Source: CAXQUZ01 sp942491145
GTDB taxonomy: Bacteria; Myxococcota_A; UBA796; UBA2385
Reading direction: 5' to 3'
Assembly (NCBI GenBank): GCA_942491145.1
Contig: CALOBC010000035.1
Location: 434,001-498,000 of the forward strand
DNA: 64,000 bases
Under the pieces are notes generated by a model. That model ran no database searches and was not told the DNA's origin. It worked only from the letters and a program-made list of their open reading frames with translations. This document shows positions 41,648 to 51,516 of the stretch, piece by piece. The number at the start of each line of letters is the position of its first letter. The first letter of the stretch is position 1. The position numbers and the translations under genes are program-made.

Positions 41648-43666
41648 TCAGACGGCGACGCCCTGTTCAACCGCCCACTGTTCCAGTGACCGGATGCGGT
41701 CGCGGGTCTCGGCGGCCCGCTCGAACTCGAGTTGCTTGGCGAGGTCCTTCATCTGGCGCTTGAGCTTCTGGATGGTGTTGCCCACCGTCTTCGGGTCGAC
41801 CTTGTCTTCGCCGGGCAGCAACGGCACCGGCGGCGCATCGGTCTTGGCCAGCACCCGCTCCCCATCGAGCAACACCGCCAGGGGGCTCTCGATGGCCTTG
41901 CGGATGGTCTCGGGGGTGATGCCGTGCTCGTCGTTGTAGGCCATCTGGCGCGCACGCCGCCGGTCGGTCTCTTCGATCGCCTGGGTCATCGAGGGCGTCA
42001 TCTTGTCGGCGTAGAGAATGCAGCGCCCTTCGACGTTTCGGGCCGCTCGTCCGATGGTCTGGATCAGCGAGGTCGCGTTGCGCAGGAAGCCCTCGCGGTC
42101 GGCGTCGAGCACCGCGACCAGGGCCACTTCGGGGATGTCGAGCCCCTCCCGCAGCAAGTTGATGCCCACCAGCACGTCGTACTCACCGAGCCGCAGATCC
42201 CGCACAATCTCGATGCGCTCGAGGGTGTCGATGTCGCTGTGGAGGTAGCGCACCTTGATGCCCAGCTCGCGGTAGTAGTCAGCGAGCTCTTGGGCCATGC
42301 GCTTGGTGAGAACGGTCACCAGCACGCGATACCCAGCGGCAACGGTCTTGTTGATCTCGCCGAAGAGTTCGTCGACTTGTTCGCCGGCGGGGCGCACTTC
42401 GATGACCGGGTCGAGCAAGCCGGTGGGCCGGATGATCTGTTCGACGACCACCCCTTCGGTCTCTTTGAGCTCCCACTTGCCGGGCGTTGCAGAGACGTGG
42501 ATGGCTTGGTTGACGTGTTCGAGAAACTCATCAAACTTGAGCGGGCGGTTGTCCAAGGCGCTGGGCAACCGGAACCCATGCCGCACCAGCACTTCTTTGC
42601 GGGCCCGGTCGCCGCGGAACATGCCGTTGACTTGGGGGATGGCGACGTGGCTCTCGTCGACCACCAGCAACCAGTCGCTCGGGAAGTACTCGATTAGGGT
42701 GGGCGGGGGCTCGTCGCGCACGCGCCCGCTGAGGTGGCGGCTGTAGTTCTCGATGCCGTTGCACCGGCCGGTCTCTTCAATCATCTCGAGGTCGAACATC
42801 GTGCGCTCTTCGAGGCGCTGGGCTTCGAGCAACCAGCTTCGTTCCCGAAGGTCTTGGAGGCGGTCCAGCAACTCATCGCGGATGGTCGCCGTCGCCCGCT
42901 GGAGCTGTTCTTGGGGCGTGACGTAGTGGGACGCCGGGTAGATGGCGACCTTGTCGAGCTCGGCGATGCGCTTGCCCCGCAGGGCGTCGATGGTGGAGAT
43001 CCGTTCCACCTCATCGCCGAACATCTCGATGCGCAGGGCAATGTCGTCTTCGTGGGCCGGGAAGACCTCGATCACATCCCCCCGGGCGCGGAAGGTGCCC
43101 CGGTGGAAGTCGGCTTCGTTGCGGTCATACAAGATGTCGACCAGCCGGCGCAGCAGCTCGTCCCGGGAGATCTCCTGGCCCACGGCGAGCTGGATGAGCA
43201 TGCCATCGTAGGCTTCGCGGGAGCCCAAGCCATAGATGCAGCTCACCGACGCAACGATGATGACGTCGGAGCGCTCGAGCAGCGCCCGAGTGGCGGCGTG
43301 GCGCAGCTTGTCGATGCGCTCGTTGATCAGCGAGTCTTTCTGGATGTAGGTGTCGCTGGACGCAACATACGCTTCGGGCTGGTAGTAGTCATAGTAGGAA
43401 ACGAAGTATTCGACGGCGTTCTCGGGAAAGAAGCGCCGGAGCTCGCCGAACAACTGAGCGGCCAGAGTCTTGTTGTGGGACAGGATCAGCGTGGGCCGCC
43501 CCACGTTGGCGATGACATTCGCGATGGTGAAGGTCTTGCCGGTGCCCGTTGCCCCCAGCAGCACTTGGTGGCGGTCGCCCCGCAGCAGCCCCTCGGTGAG
43601 TTGTTCGATCGCGGCGGGCTGGTCACCCGACGGTTCAAAGGGCAGCTTGAGCTTGAACTCGGCCAC
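41648..43666 (-). CDS. uvrB: excinuclease ABC subunit B
   Basis: A 672-residue UvrB from the GTG at 43666 (GGAG five bases upstream), matching the usual length of about 670. Walker A GATGTGKTFTIANV, the beta-hairpin that clamps DNA (YYDYYQPEAYVASSDTYI), DESHV for Walker B, the helicase motifs EGLDIPEV and QTIGRAARN, and the C-terminal UVR domain (IQKLKRQMKDLAKQLEFERAAE) are all visible. It verifies damage in nucleotide excision repair with UvrA and recruits UvrC. No LexA-like box is visible before it. No partner uvr gene is in the window. Confidence 0.98.
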   Translation of the reverse strand: MAEFKLKLPFEPSGDQPAAIEQLTEGLLRGDRHQVLLGATGTGKTFTIANVIANVGRPTLILSHNKTLAAQLFGELRRFFPENAVEYFVSYYDYYQPEAYVASSDTYIQKDSLINERIDKLRHAATRALLERSDVIIVASVSCIYGLGSREAYDGMLIQLAVGQEISRDELLRRLVDILYDRNEADFHRGTFRARGDVIEVFPAHEDDIALRIEMFGDEVERISTIDALRGKRIAELDKVAIYPASHYVTPQEQLQRATATIRDELLDRLQDLRERSWLLEAQRLEERTMFDLEMIEETGRCNGIENYSRHLSGRVRDEPPPTLIEYFPSDWLLVVDESHVAIPQVNGMFRGDRARKEVLVRHGFRLPSALDNRPLKFDEFLEHVNQAIHVSATPGKWELKETEGVVVEQIIRPTGLLDPVIEVRPAGEQVDELFGEINKTVAAGYRVLVTVLTKRMAQELADYYRELGIKVRYLHSDIDTLERIEIVRDLRLGEYDVLVGINLLREGLDIPEVALVAVLDADREGFLRNATSLIQTIGRAARNVEGRCILYADKMTPSMTQAIEETDRRRARQMAYNDEHGITPETIRKAIESPLAVLLDGERVLAKTDAPPVPLLPGEDKVDPKTVGNTIQKLKRQMKDLAKQLEFERAAETRDRIRSLEQWAVEQGVAV

Positions 43667-43762
43667 GGGCACTCCAGGCTGGCGCGGGGCGGGGCTGTAT
43701 CCCACGCCACCCCCGCCGTCTGGCCCATGGTGAAACTTTGTTCAGTGTGCCCTCGTCCTCGC

Positions 43763-45376
43763 CTACAGCGCGTCGAGCATCGTCTTGAGCTCCGCAAGGT
43801 CCGGGTCATCGGCATCCAGGGCGAGTGCGGTGCCGAGCTGCTCAAGGGCGGCGTCCACCGCTGCGGCCTTGTGTGCGGTGGACAGGGCGTCGTCTTGCCA
43901 AGCCTTCAGAGCGTCGGCGGTGGCGCCCACAGCCTGACCCTTGCGCAGCAGGGTGGGGTCTGCCGCCAACAGGTCGCCAAAGCGGGCGTCCAGCGTCTCG
44001 GTCCGCTCTTCCATCGAGATGGGGTCCTTCCACGTCGCCCGAATGGTGACCACGGTGTCGTCGGACACCGACTCGGGGCAGCGGGTCTGGATCGACTGCA
44101 AGAAGACCATGCTGTCGTTGGGAGAGAGGTGCTGGGGCTCAATCTCATCGGGGTTGGTGCTGTATTCTTCGCCGGAGAACTTCACGATCTCGAAGCCAGT
44201 GGGCAGGTCCAGCTCCAGCCGCACGTCCCGGGCGGCCACGTCGAAGGTGCTGATGAACCGGTCGCCCAGGATCTCCCAGGCTTCGGTGTCATTGCCGATG
44301 AAGAAGCTGGCGCCTCGGCCGGCATCGGTCACATCGTCCATCAGGTCCGGGTTGTAGGTGCCGCTCGTGCCCACCCCCATGCCGGCCACGTAGATGCCGT
44401 CTTCGTCCCGCTCGCCGACGTAGGTGCCGATGACCTCAGCGTCGGTCACGCCCATGTTGGCCCCCCCGTCGCTCACCAGCACCAAGCGGTTGATCAGGTC
44501 GGTCGATGCATGGGTCGATGCCACATGAAAGCCGGTCAACAGGCCGGCGCCCAGGTCCGTGCCGCCGCTGGCATTCAGGGATGAAAACGCACTGAGGACC
44601 ACCGGGTCGTTGGGTTGGCTGACCGGGTGGCCCTCCAAGACCGCCGCAGCGCTGCTCGACCAAGTGACGAGAGAGACGATGTCGCCGGCCTTCAGTTGGG
44701 CAGCCATCGCGGTGCCGGCCTCGCGGACCTGGCGGAGGGGGGCGCCGTCCATTGAGCAGGACGTGTCGAGCACAAACGTGAGGTTGATGTTGGCCCGGTC
44801 GTCTGCGGTGCGGACCGGCGCCGCGATGCCGACCTGCAGCGCCCACGTGTTGTCGCCCCGGGCCGGGTCGGGCACCATCGCCGCGTGCAGTGCAATGCTG
44901 CCGGCCTCGGCGGGGGGGTAGTCAAATGTGGCGTAGTTCATGAACTCCCAGGGCCGAATCGGGACGTACCGATAGTCGAAGACACCGTCGAGCAGGGCAA
45001 GCCGGGCAAGGACGGGTGAGGCCATGGAGTTCGAGTCGTCGGGCGAGAGGTAGATCGTCGGGTTCTCGTCCGCCTCGCAGTCCACATCGACCGGCGTGCC
45101 CGTGTCGTCGCCGTCATCCCCGTCATCACTGCCCCCTTCGCCACGTCCGTCGTCTCCCCCGCCGTCGCCGTCCCCGCCGTCGTAGCCACCACCGCCGTCG
45201 CCCCCGTCGCCGCCACCCCCGTCCCCGCCGTCGGAGCCGCCACCGTCGCTGCCATCCCCGCCACCCTGGGTGTTGTCTTCAAACTCTTCGCCTTCCTGGC
45301 CCCCCTTGTCGCGACCGATGCAACCGACAACCAACAAGGGAAGAATCAAGCTGAGGATGGATGGTCGCAGGCGCAC
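43763..45376 (-). CDS. lipoprotein with von Willebrand factor A domain
   Basis: A 537-residue lipoprotein from the GTG at 45376, with GGAG five bases upstream. The lipobox is LLVVGC (Cys 19), followed by a Gly/Asp-rich linker of about 70 residues. The vWA domain has the MIDAS motif DTSCSM, the Thr of GGTDLGAGL and the Asp of LVLVSDGGANMG, so metal-dependent ligand binding is likely. The C-terminal region (RLELDLPTGFEIVKFSGEEY onward) resembles batA/YfbK-like proteins. Ligand unknown. It is probably surface or periplasmic. Confidence 0.87.
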   Translation of the reverse strand: MRLRPSILSLILPLLVVGCIGRDKGGQEGEEFEDNTQGGGDGSDGGGSDGGDGGGGDGGDGGGGYDGGDGDGGGDDGRGEGGSDDGDDGDDTGTPVDVDCEADENPTIYLSPDDSNSMASPVLARLALLDGVFDYRYVPIRPWEFMNYATFDYPPAEAGSIALHAAMVPDPARGDNTWALQVGIAAPVRTADDRANINLTFVLDTSCSMDGAPLRQVREAGTAMAAQLKAGDIVSLVTWSSSAAAVLEGHPVSQPNDPVVLSAFSSLNASGGTDLGAGLLTGFHVASTHASTDLINRLVLVSDGGANMGVTDAEVIGTYVGERDEDGIYVAGMGVGTSGTYNPDLMDDVTDAGRGASFFIGNDTEAWEILGDRFISTFDVAARDVRLELDLPTGFEIVKFSGEEYSTNPDEIEPQHLSPNDSMVFLQSIQTRCPESVSDDTVVTIRATWKDPISMEERTETLDARFGDLLAADPTLLRKGQAVGATADALKAWQDDALSTAHKAAAVDAALEQLGTALALDADDPDLAELKTMLDAL

Positions 45377-45525
45377 GGGCACTCCAATCTATGGGGTGAC
45401 CCCACTGTGTCCCGGGGGCAGACCGCCAACAAGGGCAACAACGCACAAACCCTCCCCAGATTGGCCCATTGCTGTGCAGAACTGCCATAGTGCAGGCGCC
45501 CGTCGGCCGGTCCGTCCCGTGACCG

Positions 45526-46746
45526 TCAGAGCCCCTGCCCAAAGGCCACCAAGGCGTCTTCGATGTCGAGGATCGGCGTCGTCCGTCCCCAGTCGCCATT
45601 GGTGACGAGAACAAAGCCCAACTCGCCACTCTGGTTCATGTAGAAGTCCGAGGCGACCCCGAGCTCCGCGCCGCTGTGGCCCACCCACTCCTGCGGGTCA
45701 CCCAGGTCCTCGTAGCCCCAGCCCAGGCCCTGGTCGGGGGCCAGCGCCGGATAGGCAGGGTCCATCATGGCGTGCAGATCGTCCATCTCCAAGATCTGGG
45801 TGCCGTAGAGGGTGCCCCCCCGGGCCGCCATCGCCATGAAGCAGGCCATGTCGTGTGCGCTGCTGCGCAGGCCACCATTGGGGAAGTCCGCAAACGTCGT
45901 GTGGCCTTCGGGCTGCCAGTCTCCACCCACCCAGGTGGTCGGCTCCGCGAGCTCACTCAGGTCAAAGTCGGACACCCGCCATGAGGTGTGTGCCATGCCC
46001 AGTGGGCCGAAGATCTGCGCCGCACTCCAGTCCGAGAAGTCCGTGCCACTGGCGCTCTCCACCAAGCTACCGAGCAGGGAGTAGCCCATGTTGGTGTAGC
46101 GAAACCGAGCTTCCGGGCCACCATCCACAAAGTTGCGCGATGCGCTGTAGTCGGCGCCGCTGGGGTCAAAGTACCTCCTGTTGACTTGTTCGAGGGACAT
46201 GGTGGGGTCTTCGTTTGCGCTGTAGTAGGTGTCTATTGCGTTGTTGTTGTCGGAGATGCCGCCCACGTGGGCCAACACAGCACGGGGACGGATGGCCCCG
46301 CTATCGGGGTGCTGCACCGTGAAAGGGAGCTGAGCATCGATGTCTTGGTCGAAGTCCAGCTTGCCGTCGGCCTCGAGCATGGCCACGCTTGTGGCGGTCA
46401 CCAGCTTGGACACGGACGCCCAGATGAATGGCGTGTCGGTGGTCACGGCGGAGCCATCCACGGCCACGCGACCGTACGCCCCGCACCACACCACATCGCC
46501 GTGCTTGACGATGCATGCCGACAGCCCGAGCAAGTGGCCCGCGTCCATGCGATCTTCGATGGTGCGGTCCAGCCCCGGGCTCTCGGGCCACGACAGCGTG
46601 GCTGCCTCGCACGCGGACTGTCCCGGTGCCGCCATGTCGTCGGGACTGCCCGCCATTGGGGTGGCATTGCGCACGGGCTTGCGGCCGGGACTCAGGCATG
46701 CGCTGAGCATCAGGGCGGTCAGCGCGAGGGGGCGAGCGGTGGTCAT
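45526..46746 (-). CDS. beta-lactamase-fold serine hydrolase lipoprotein
   Basis: A 406-residue lipoprotein (MTTARPLALTALMLSAC; Cys 17) of the class C beta-lactamase/DD-peptidase-like family. It has the SxxK nucleophile in WASVSKLVTATS, the YxN motif in RYTNMGYSLLG and the HxG-type triad in WVGHSGAELG. The family also includes esterases and D-aminopeptidases, so an antibiotic-resistance role must not be assumed. Longer readings into the upstream gene region are shadows. It is divergent from the glycosyltransferase gene. Confidence 0.9.
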   Translation of the reverse strand: MTTARPLALTALMLSACLSPGRKPVRNATPMAGSPDDMAAPGQSACEAATLSWPESPGLDRTIEDRMDAGHLLGLSACIVKHGDVVWCGAYGRVAVDGSAVTTDTPFIWASVSKLVTATSVAMLEADGKLDFDQDIDAQLPFTVQHPDSGAIRPRAVLAHVGGISDNNNAIDTYYSANEDPTMSLEQVNRRYFDPSGADYSASRNFVDGGPEARFRYTNMGYSLLGSLVESASGTDFSDWSAAQIFGPLGMAHTSWRVSDFDLSELAEPTTWVGGDWQPEGHTTFADFPNGGLRSSAHDMACFMAMAARGGTLYGTQILEMDDLHAMMDPAYPALAPDQGLGWGYEDLGDPQEWVGHSGAELGVASDFYMNQSGELGFVLVTNGDWGRTTPILDIEDALVAFGQGL

Positions 46747-47025
46747 GGGCGTCTCCGGTGTTGCGGGCGAGACGCCGCCCACGTGGTTTTCATCACTGTA
46801 CTGCCCGGATCCCAATTGCCCTGACTTGCAGTCCCCCGGCAGCGCTTCGGCACTGAGCCGCTGCGGTCGAGGGGGCGCCTGCGCGGCTTGTTGGTCTCCC
46901 GAGGTCACCCCCCGAGAACCCAACATGTGGATGCTGCGCGGCATCTCCGCCGCTGGGCCGGCTGTGGACACGGTGTTGTCCGCAACATGCGAGACTGCCG
47001 CCCCCTCATCCTCTGGAGCCGTCCC

Positions 47026-48198
47026 ATGGACCGCATTGGACTTGCCTGGGAGCTCAGCAGCGTGACCGGCTGGGGGCTCTATGGTCTGCAGATCACGCTT
47101 CAGGCCCTGCGCCGCCCCGACCTGCAGCCCGTGCTGTTCAAGCTGCCGAGCCACCTGTACCCGGGCCCCCTCGCTGCCGCGGCCCTCGCCCCGGTCCTTG
47201 CGGGACAGCGCCAGTGGCTCAGCCGGGTGCAACAGACCCGCACGCCCCAGCATGTGCCCTTCCCGGTCCTCAAGACGCTGACGTCGGAGTTCTCGGCAAT
47301 GGGCGCAGGGTCGTGGTTCTTTGGGGAGCCGGATGTGGGGGTGGTCTTCTTCGAGAACCCCCGGCTGAGCGCCGAGACGGTCGCCCGCGCGCGGGCCCTT
47401 CCCCGCATCGTGGTGGGATCGAGCTGGAACGCCGCCATCTTGGCAGATCATGGCTTGAACAACGTCAGCACGGTGCTTCAGGGCGTGGACCTGCGGCGCT
47501 TCCACCCCCGGCCGGGCCCCAAGCTGCTGCCTGGCCGCTTTGTGGTCTTCTCCGGCGGCAAGCTGGAGCACCGCAAGGGGCAAGACATCGTGCTGGCGGC
47601 CTTTCAGCGCTTTCGGTCGCGCCATCCCGAGGCCTTGTTGGTGACCGCGTGGCAGTCCCCCTGGCCCGAGAAGGCGCGCACGGTGGCCCAGAGTCTCCAT
47701 GTCCAGGGCAGCCCCGACGTGCGGGAGAAGGGCGGCCTCGACATCGTCGGGTGGTGTGCCCACAATGGCCTGCCAGCGGGCAGTGTGGTCGATCTGGGCA
47801 TGCTGCCGAACCACCGCATCCCCGACTTGTTGGCGGACGTCGACTGCGCGGTCTTCGCCAGCCGCTACGAGTCGGGCACCAACCTGCCCGCCATGGAGTG
47901 CATGGCGATGGGCTTGCCGGTGGTGTTGAGCGACAACACTGGCCACCAGGACATCATCGACGATGCTTGGTGCTATCCGCTGCGCGCCCAGGGCCCGGTG
48001 GCACCGCCCGCTGGCTGGGGCAATGACGGCTGGGGAGAGTCATCGGTGGACGAGCTGGATGCCGCGCTGGAGGCCATCTTCAGCGATCGCGAGGCCGCAG
48101 CCTCCCGGGGACAGGCCGCCGCCGCCCGCATGACCCAGCTCGCGTGGCCGGATCAGGTGGACGCGTTGCTCAAGGTCGTCGCCGAGACCGCAGGCTGA
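47026..48198 (+). CDS. glycosyltransferase, GT-B fold (family 4-like)
   Basis: A 390-residue GT-B enzyme from the ATG at 47026 (TGGAG upstream). The N-terminal domain begins MDRIGLAWELSSVTGWGLYG. The C-terminal domain has VVFSGGKLEHRKGQDIVLAAF and the donor motif ASRYESGTNLPAMECMAMGLPVVLSDNTG, the E-x7-E region of retaining GT4 enzymes. Transfer of a sugar from NDP-sugar to a glycan or lipid is expected. Substrates are unknown and no other polysaccharide genes flank it. Confidence 0.88.
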   Translation: MDRIGLAWELSSVTGWGLYGLQITLQALRRPDLQPVLFKLPSHLYPGPLAAAALAPVLAGQRQWLSRVQQTRTPQHVPFPVLKTLTSEFSAMGAGSWFFGEPDVGVVFFENPRLSAETVARARALPRIVVGSSWNAAILADHGLNNVSTVLQGVDLRRFHPRPGPKLLPGRFVVFSGGKLEHRKGQDIVLAAFQRFRSRHPEALLVTAWQSPWPEKARTVAQSLHVQGSPDVREKGGLDIVGWCAHNGLPAGSVVDLGMLPNHRIPDLLADVDCAVFASRYESGTNLPAMECMAMGLPVVLSDNTGHQDIIDDAWCYPLRAQGPVAPPAGWGNDGWGESSVDELDAALEAIFSDREAAASRGQAAAARMTQLAWPDQVDALLKVVAETAG

Positions 48199-48228
48199 GC
48201 TCGGGGGGCCGCCTTCAGCGTCGTCCGC

Positions 48229-51200
48229 TCACCCGATGCGCTCGCCGTGGAAGGTCCAGCGTCCGGCCGGGAACTGCTCGCGGTTCTCGCTCCACCACCG
48301 GCGCCAGCCCCGAACGTGGGAGACTTGCACCTGGTAGGGTCCCTCAGCGTCGAAGGGCAAGCGCTGGCCTGTGCCGATGACCAGCTCATCGTAGCTCGTG
48401 CGGCGCACCAGTCCGTCGTCGTTGGCGAGGCGGTCAATGAGCAGCTCGGGGCTGAACAGCTGGCCGAAGCGGTAGCGCACGCCGGGCTGGAAGTCCGGAC
48501 CATTGCGGGCCCACCACTCGATCCACCGGTTGCGGAGCAAGCTCTCTTCGGGGTTCTCGTGGCGCCCTGTGATGAGCTCCAGCGCACCGCTCGCGACCTG
48601 AGCCCGCAGGGGGTCCCGTCCGGCGAGAATGTCGATGAGGCGCTCCACTGCGCGGGGGTCGCCCAGATAGCCGAGGCCCTGGAGCGCGCCGATGCCCGTG
48701 GGGCCTTCGACCTCGATGGCCCGGTACAGCAGCAGCAGGTAGCTCGGGCCGCCGTAGCGTCCGACCAGCTCGCCGCGAGACCGCGAGCCGTCCCGTCCTG
48801 CAGGGTTGGCCAGCGCCTGGGCCTGGGCGTCCACACCCCGCCAGTCGCCCAGCAGCAGCAGGGCCGTGCCGACGGTGGCCTCGAGCCCGGGGGCATCCAG
48901 AAGTGGCAGCAGCAAGTCAATCACATCGGGGTTGCCGATGCGGCCGAGGGCAGCGATGGCGGCCTTGCGGACGGTGCGGGGTGCGGTGTCCTTGAGCAGC
49001 CCCAACAGCACGGGCACCGCGGCGGTCTCGCGACGCCAGCCGAGCACTTCGGCGGCGGCCACCATGCCCGCCGGGTCGAAGCCGCCTTCCAGGGCTTCCA
49101 GCAAGCCGTCCACGAGCGCAGCGTTCGGGCTGCGGGCCATGGCACCGACCAAGGCACGTCCGGCGAAGCCGCTCGCGCGCACTTCCAAGAGCTGGTGCAG
49201 CAGCACTTCAGCGGCGTCGAAGGAGCGATGCGCGGCGATGAGATCCACCGCGGCCACGTACCGGGCGAGGTTGGGGTCCCCGAGGCGCGTGGTGTTGCGG
49301 TCCAGTGAGCGGGACGCCTGCGTCAGGTGTTGGCTGAGGTTGTGCACCACGCGGGCATCACAGGCCGCGATGGCCGCACGGTGGGCACCCAAGCGGCGCT
49401 CCGGCCTGGCGGCGTCCGCGCGGGTCAAGGGGGGCCGGGCCCGCTGGGCATTGGCCCGGTCCCGGGCGTGCTCTGCGGCCCGCTCCAGGTGCCACGCAAT
49501 GCTGCGGGTGGGGTCGCCGCACAGGGCGTCGGATGCGACGACACCGGCCGCCAAGTCGGCCGCCTTGAACAGCATCTTCGCTTGGTCTGCCGCGCCCTTG
49601 GCGCCCATCTGGGCCAGCCGCAGCCGTGCCCAGCCCTCCCGCAGCGGCAGCTCCATCGCGGAGTAGGCCTCGACCGCACGAAGGTAGTCGGCGAGAGCCT
49701 TGTCCTCCTCCTCCATCTCCTGGAACAGATCGCCGCGGCGGAGCAGCACCCGCTGGAGCAGCTCCTTGTCGTTGCCGGCGAGCTTGCGGGCGGTGCGCCA
49801 GTGGGTCTCGGCCTCGGCCATCTCCCCACGCTGGCGTGCGAGATCGCCCCGCAGCAGCGCAATCCGGGCGCGGATCTCGGTGGCATCTTGACCGGTGAGG
49901 GCGACCTCTGCGGCGGCCAAGTTGGCCTCGGCGGGCTCGGCGCGGTCCTGCATCCGGTGGCGCTCGGCGACGAGCACATGGGCCTCGGCCAGCTCCAGAT
50001 CCAGTGCACCCCGGGGGCCCACGCGGCGGACCCTGGAGAGGTCCTCAATGGCGTCCTTGAGCATCATCTCGGCCCAGGGCTCCTGTCGCTGGACGGCGAT
50101 GCTGCCGAGCACAATCTGGGCCCGGGGCTCCGCCGGCCAAGCCGCTCCCCGCAACCGACGCAGGCGGCGCTCGGCTTCATCGTGGCGACCAAGGTCGACG
50201 AGAATGCGCGCCAGCAAGAGCGTCAGCTCGACAGCCAGCGGGGGATGGCGAAAGGCGCTGGCCCGGGTGACAAAGGCTTCGAGTCCAGCGACGGCCGCGC
50301 GGCGGTCGCCCCGACCCAGGCGAATCTGGGCGAGCGCATGGGCGGCGGCGGCGGCGATCTCGGCCTCTCGGGCGTCGGCAGCGTCTTTGGCGCCGTCCTC
50401 CAAGAAGCGCATCAGCTCCCGCTCCCAGCCTGCATCCCCGGTGGGCATGATGGCGGCGAGGCGGGTGATGAGCTCGGGGCCCACCGCTTCGTCGGAGGGC
50501 CACGGAGCCGGCAGCCGCAGGGCGCGCAGGGCATGCAGCCACGCAAAGCGGGCCGAGCGCACGTCGCCCAGCTCTTGGTGGACCTCGCCGAGGCAAGCCC
50601 AGGCGGGGATCAGCTCGGGCGTGGACGCTGTGGCCCGCTCGAGCAGGGTCTTCGCCCGACGCAGGTCGCCGCCTTCGCGGTGGCGACGGGCATCTTGGAG
50701 CAGCAGGTAGCCGGACGCGGGGTCGGCATCGAGGCGCACGGCGAGGCACGCTGCGGGGTCCCGCAGGTTTTCGTCCAAGATGCGGATGGTGGCAGCCAGC
50801 CAGCGGTCGAAGCGCTCGTGCAGGGGCGTGAAGCTGTCCAAGGCACCGGTCGCAGCATCCGCCGCCGTCCAGCGTCCAAACGCAGCACCACCCTGGGCAT
50901 CCAGTGAGAATGCCCAGTGCTCCGCCGGCAGGGGACCATCGGCGAAGATGACGACGGCTGGCACACTCAGGCTGGCGGGGGCGAGCTCAGCGGCCGCACG
51001 GATGCGCAGGGCACCCCGGAACAGCGCGGCGCCGTTCCAACGCTCCAGGAACGCGACCAGGGTCGGCGGCAGGGGCCCACCCGCAGCAGCCACGGCCAGC
51101 GCCAGCCCATCGGGGCCCGAGGGCTCATGGAGCTGGTGGACGTCTTGGCGGTAGCGGTGCAGCACGCGCAGCAGCGGCTGGAAGGGGTCCACTGCAAGAC

Positions 51201-51237
51201 GGGGGCTGCCCTGCGCGGTCGTTTCGGCCGGTTGCAT
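48229..51237 (-). CDS. large SUKH-TPR-HEAT repeat protein
   Basis: A 1002-residue soluble protein. Residues about 50-160 resemble a SUKH/SMI1-KNR4 fold (PTLVAFLERWNGAALFRG, then EHWAFSLDAQGG). Residues about 170-640 are TPR-like helical pairs (LLQDARRHREGGDLRRAKTLLERA, AEAETHWRTARKLAGND). Residues about 690-900 are HEAT/armadillo repeats (VPVLLGLLKDTAPRTVRKAAIAALGRIGNPDV). Such arrays bind proteins. SUKH members include immunity proteins of contact-dependent toxins, but no toxin gene lies nearby. There is no signal peptide. Confidence 0.82.
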   Translation of the reverse strand: MQPAETTAQGSPRLAVDPFQPLLRVLHRYRQDVHQLHEPSGPDGLALAVAAAGGPLPPTLVAFLERWNGAALFRGALRIRAAAELAPASLSVPAVVIFADGPLPAEHWAFSLDAQGGAAFGRWTAADAATGALDSFTPLHERFDRWLAATIRILDENLRDPAACLAVRLDADPASGYLLLQDARRHREGGDLRRAKTLLERATASTPELIPAWACLGEVHQELGDVRSARFAWLHALRALRLPAPWPSDEAVGPELITRLAAIMPTGDAGWERELMRFLEDGAKDAADAREAEIAAAAAHALAQIRLGRGDRRAAVAGLEAFVTRASAFRHPPLAVELTLLLARILVDLGRHDEAERRLRRLRGAAWPAEPRAQIVLGSIAVQRQEPWAEMMLKDAIEDLSRVRRVGPRGALDLELAEAHVLVAERHRMQDRAEPAEANLAAAEVALTGQDATEIRARIALLRGDLARQRGEMAEAETHWRTARKLAGNDKELLQRVLLRRGDLFQEMEEEDKALADYLRAVEAYSAMELPLREGWARLRLAQMGAKGAADQAKMLFKAADLAAGVVASDALCGDPTRSIAWHLERAAEHARDRANAQRARPPLTRADAARPERRLGAHRAAIAACDARVVHNLSQHLTQASRSLDRNTTRLGDPNLARYVAAVDLIAAHRSFDAAEVLLHQLLEVRASGFAGRALVGAMARSPNAALVDGLLEALEGGFDPAGMVAAAEVLGWRRETAAVPVLLGLLKDTAPRTVRKAAIAALGRIGNPDVIDLLLPLLDAPGLEATVGTALLLLGDWRGVDAQAQALANPAGRDGSRSRGELVGRYGGPSYLLLLYRAIEVEGPTGIGALQGLGYLGDPRAVERLIDILAGRDPLRAQVASGALELITGRHENPEESLLRNRWIEWWARNGPDFQPGVRYRFGQLFSPELLIDRLANDDGLVRRTSYDELVIGTGQRLPFDAEGPYQVQVSHVRGWRRWWSENREQFPAGRWTFHGERIG

Positions 51238-51301
51238 TCGATCACTCGCGGATTCTGGTCATCGCCAGCCTATCAGGCTTGACATGACAAGAGCCACTGC
51301 A

Positions 51302-51423
51302 GATCTCGCCTCAAGGTTGTGGATCCGCCCGGCAGACGGATCCACGGTCGCCCGATCATTCTTCCGGATCCCCGATCCCCCACCGCGATCGGCCGGGTGA
51401 TCTGGGTGATCGGCTGGCGGATC
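51302..51423. repeat. GATC-rich leader region, ten sites in 122 bases
   Basis: GATC begins at 51302, 51322, 51339, 51354, 51367, 51374, 51387, 51399, 51408 and 51420. Two lie in a nine-base inverted repeat, GTGGATCCG (51319-51327) and CGGATCCAC (51337-51345). The region is upstream of the small outer-membrane protein and is non-coding. Confidence 0.85.
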
Positions 51424-51516
51424 GGGCTCCGGGTCCCGTCCCCCCCGGTGTGTTGGCTCAGTTGTGGGATAAGGCGTGTCGCCCAGTTGGCAAATGCGCG
51501 CTGCGCTGGAGTCTCT

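Noticed and set aside
45526..46746. Antibiotic-resistance beta-lactamase
   Set aside because: The serine hydrolase fold is shared by esterases and peptidases, and nothing in the sequence or context points to beta-lactam hydrolysis.
46747..47946. Upstream extension of the beta-lactamase-like gene to 806 codons
   Set aside because: The extra 400 codons are antisense to the glycosyltransferase. The signal peptide and lipobox begin at 46746.
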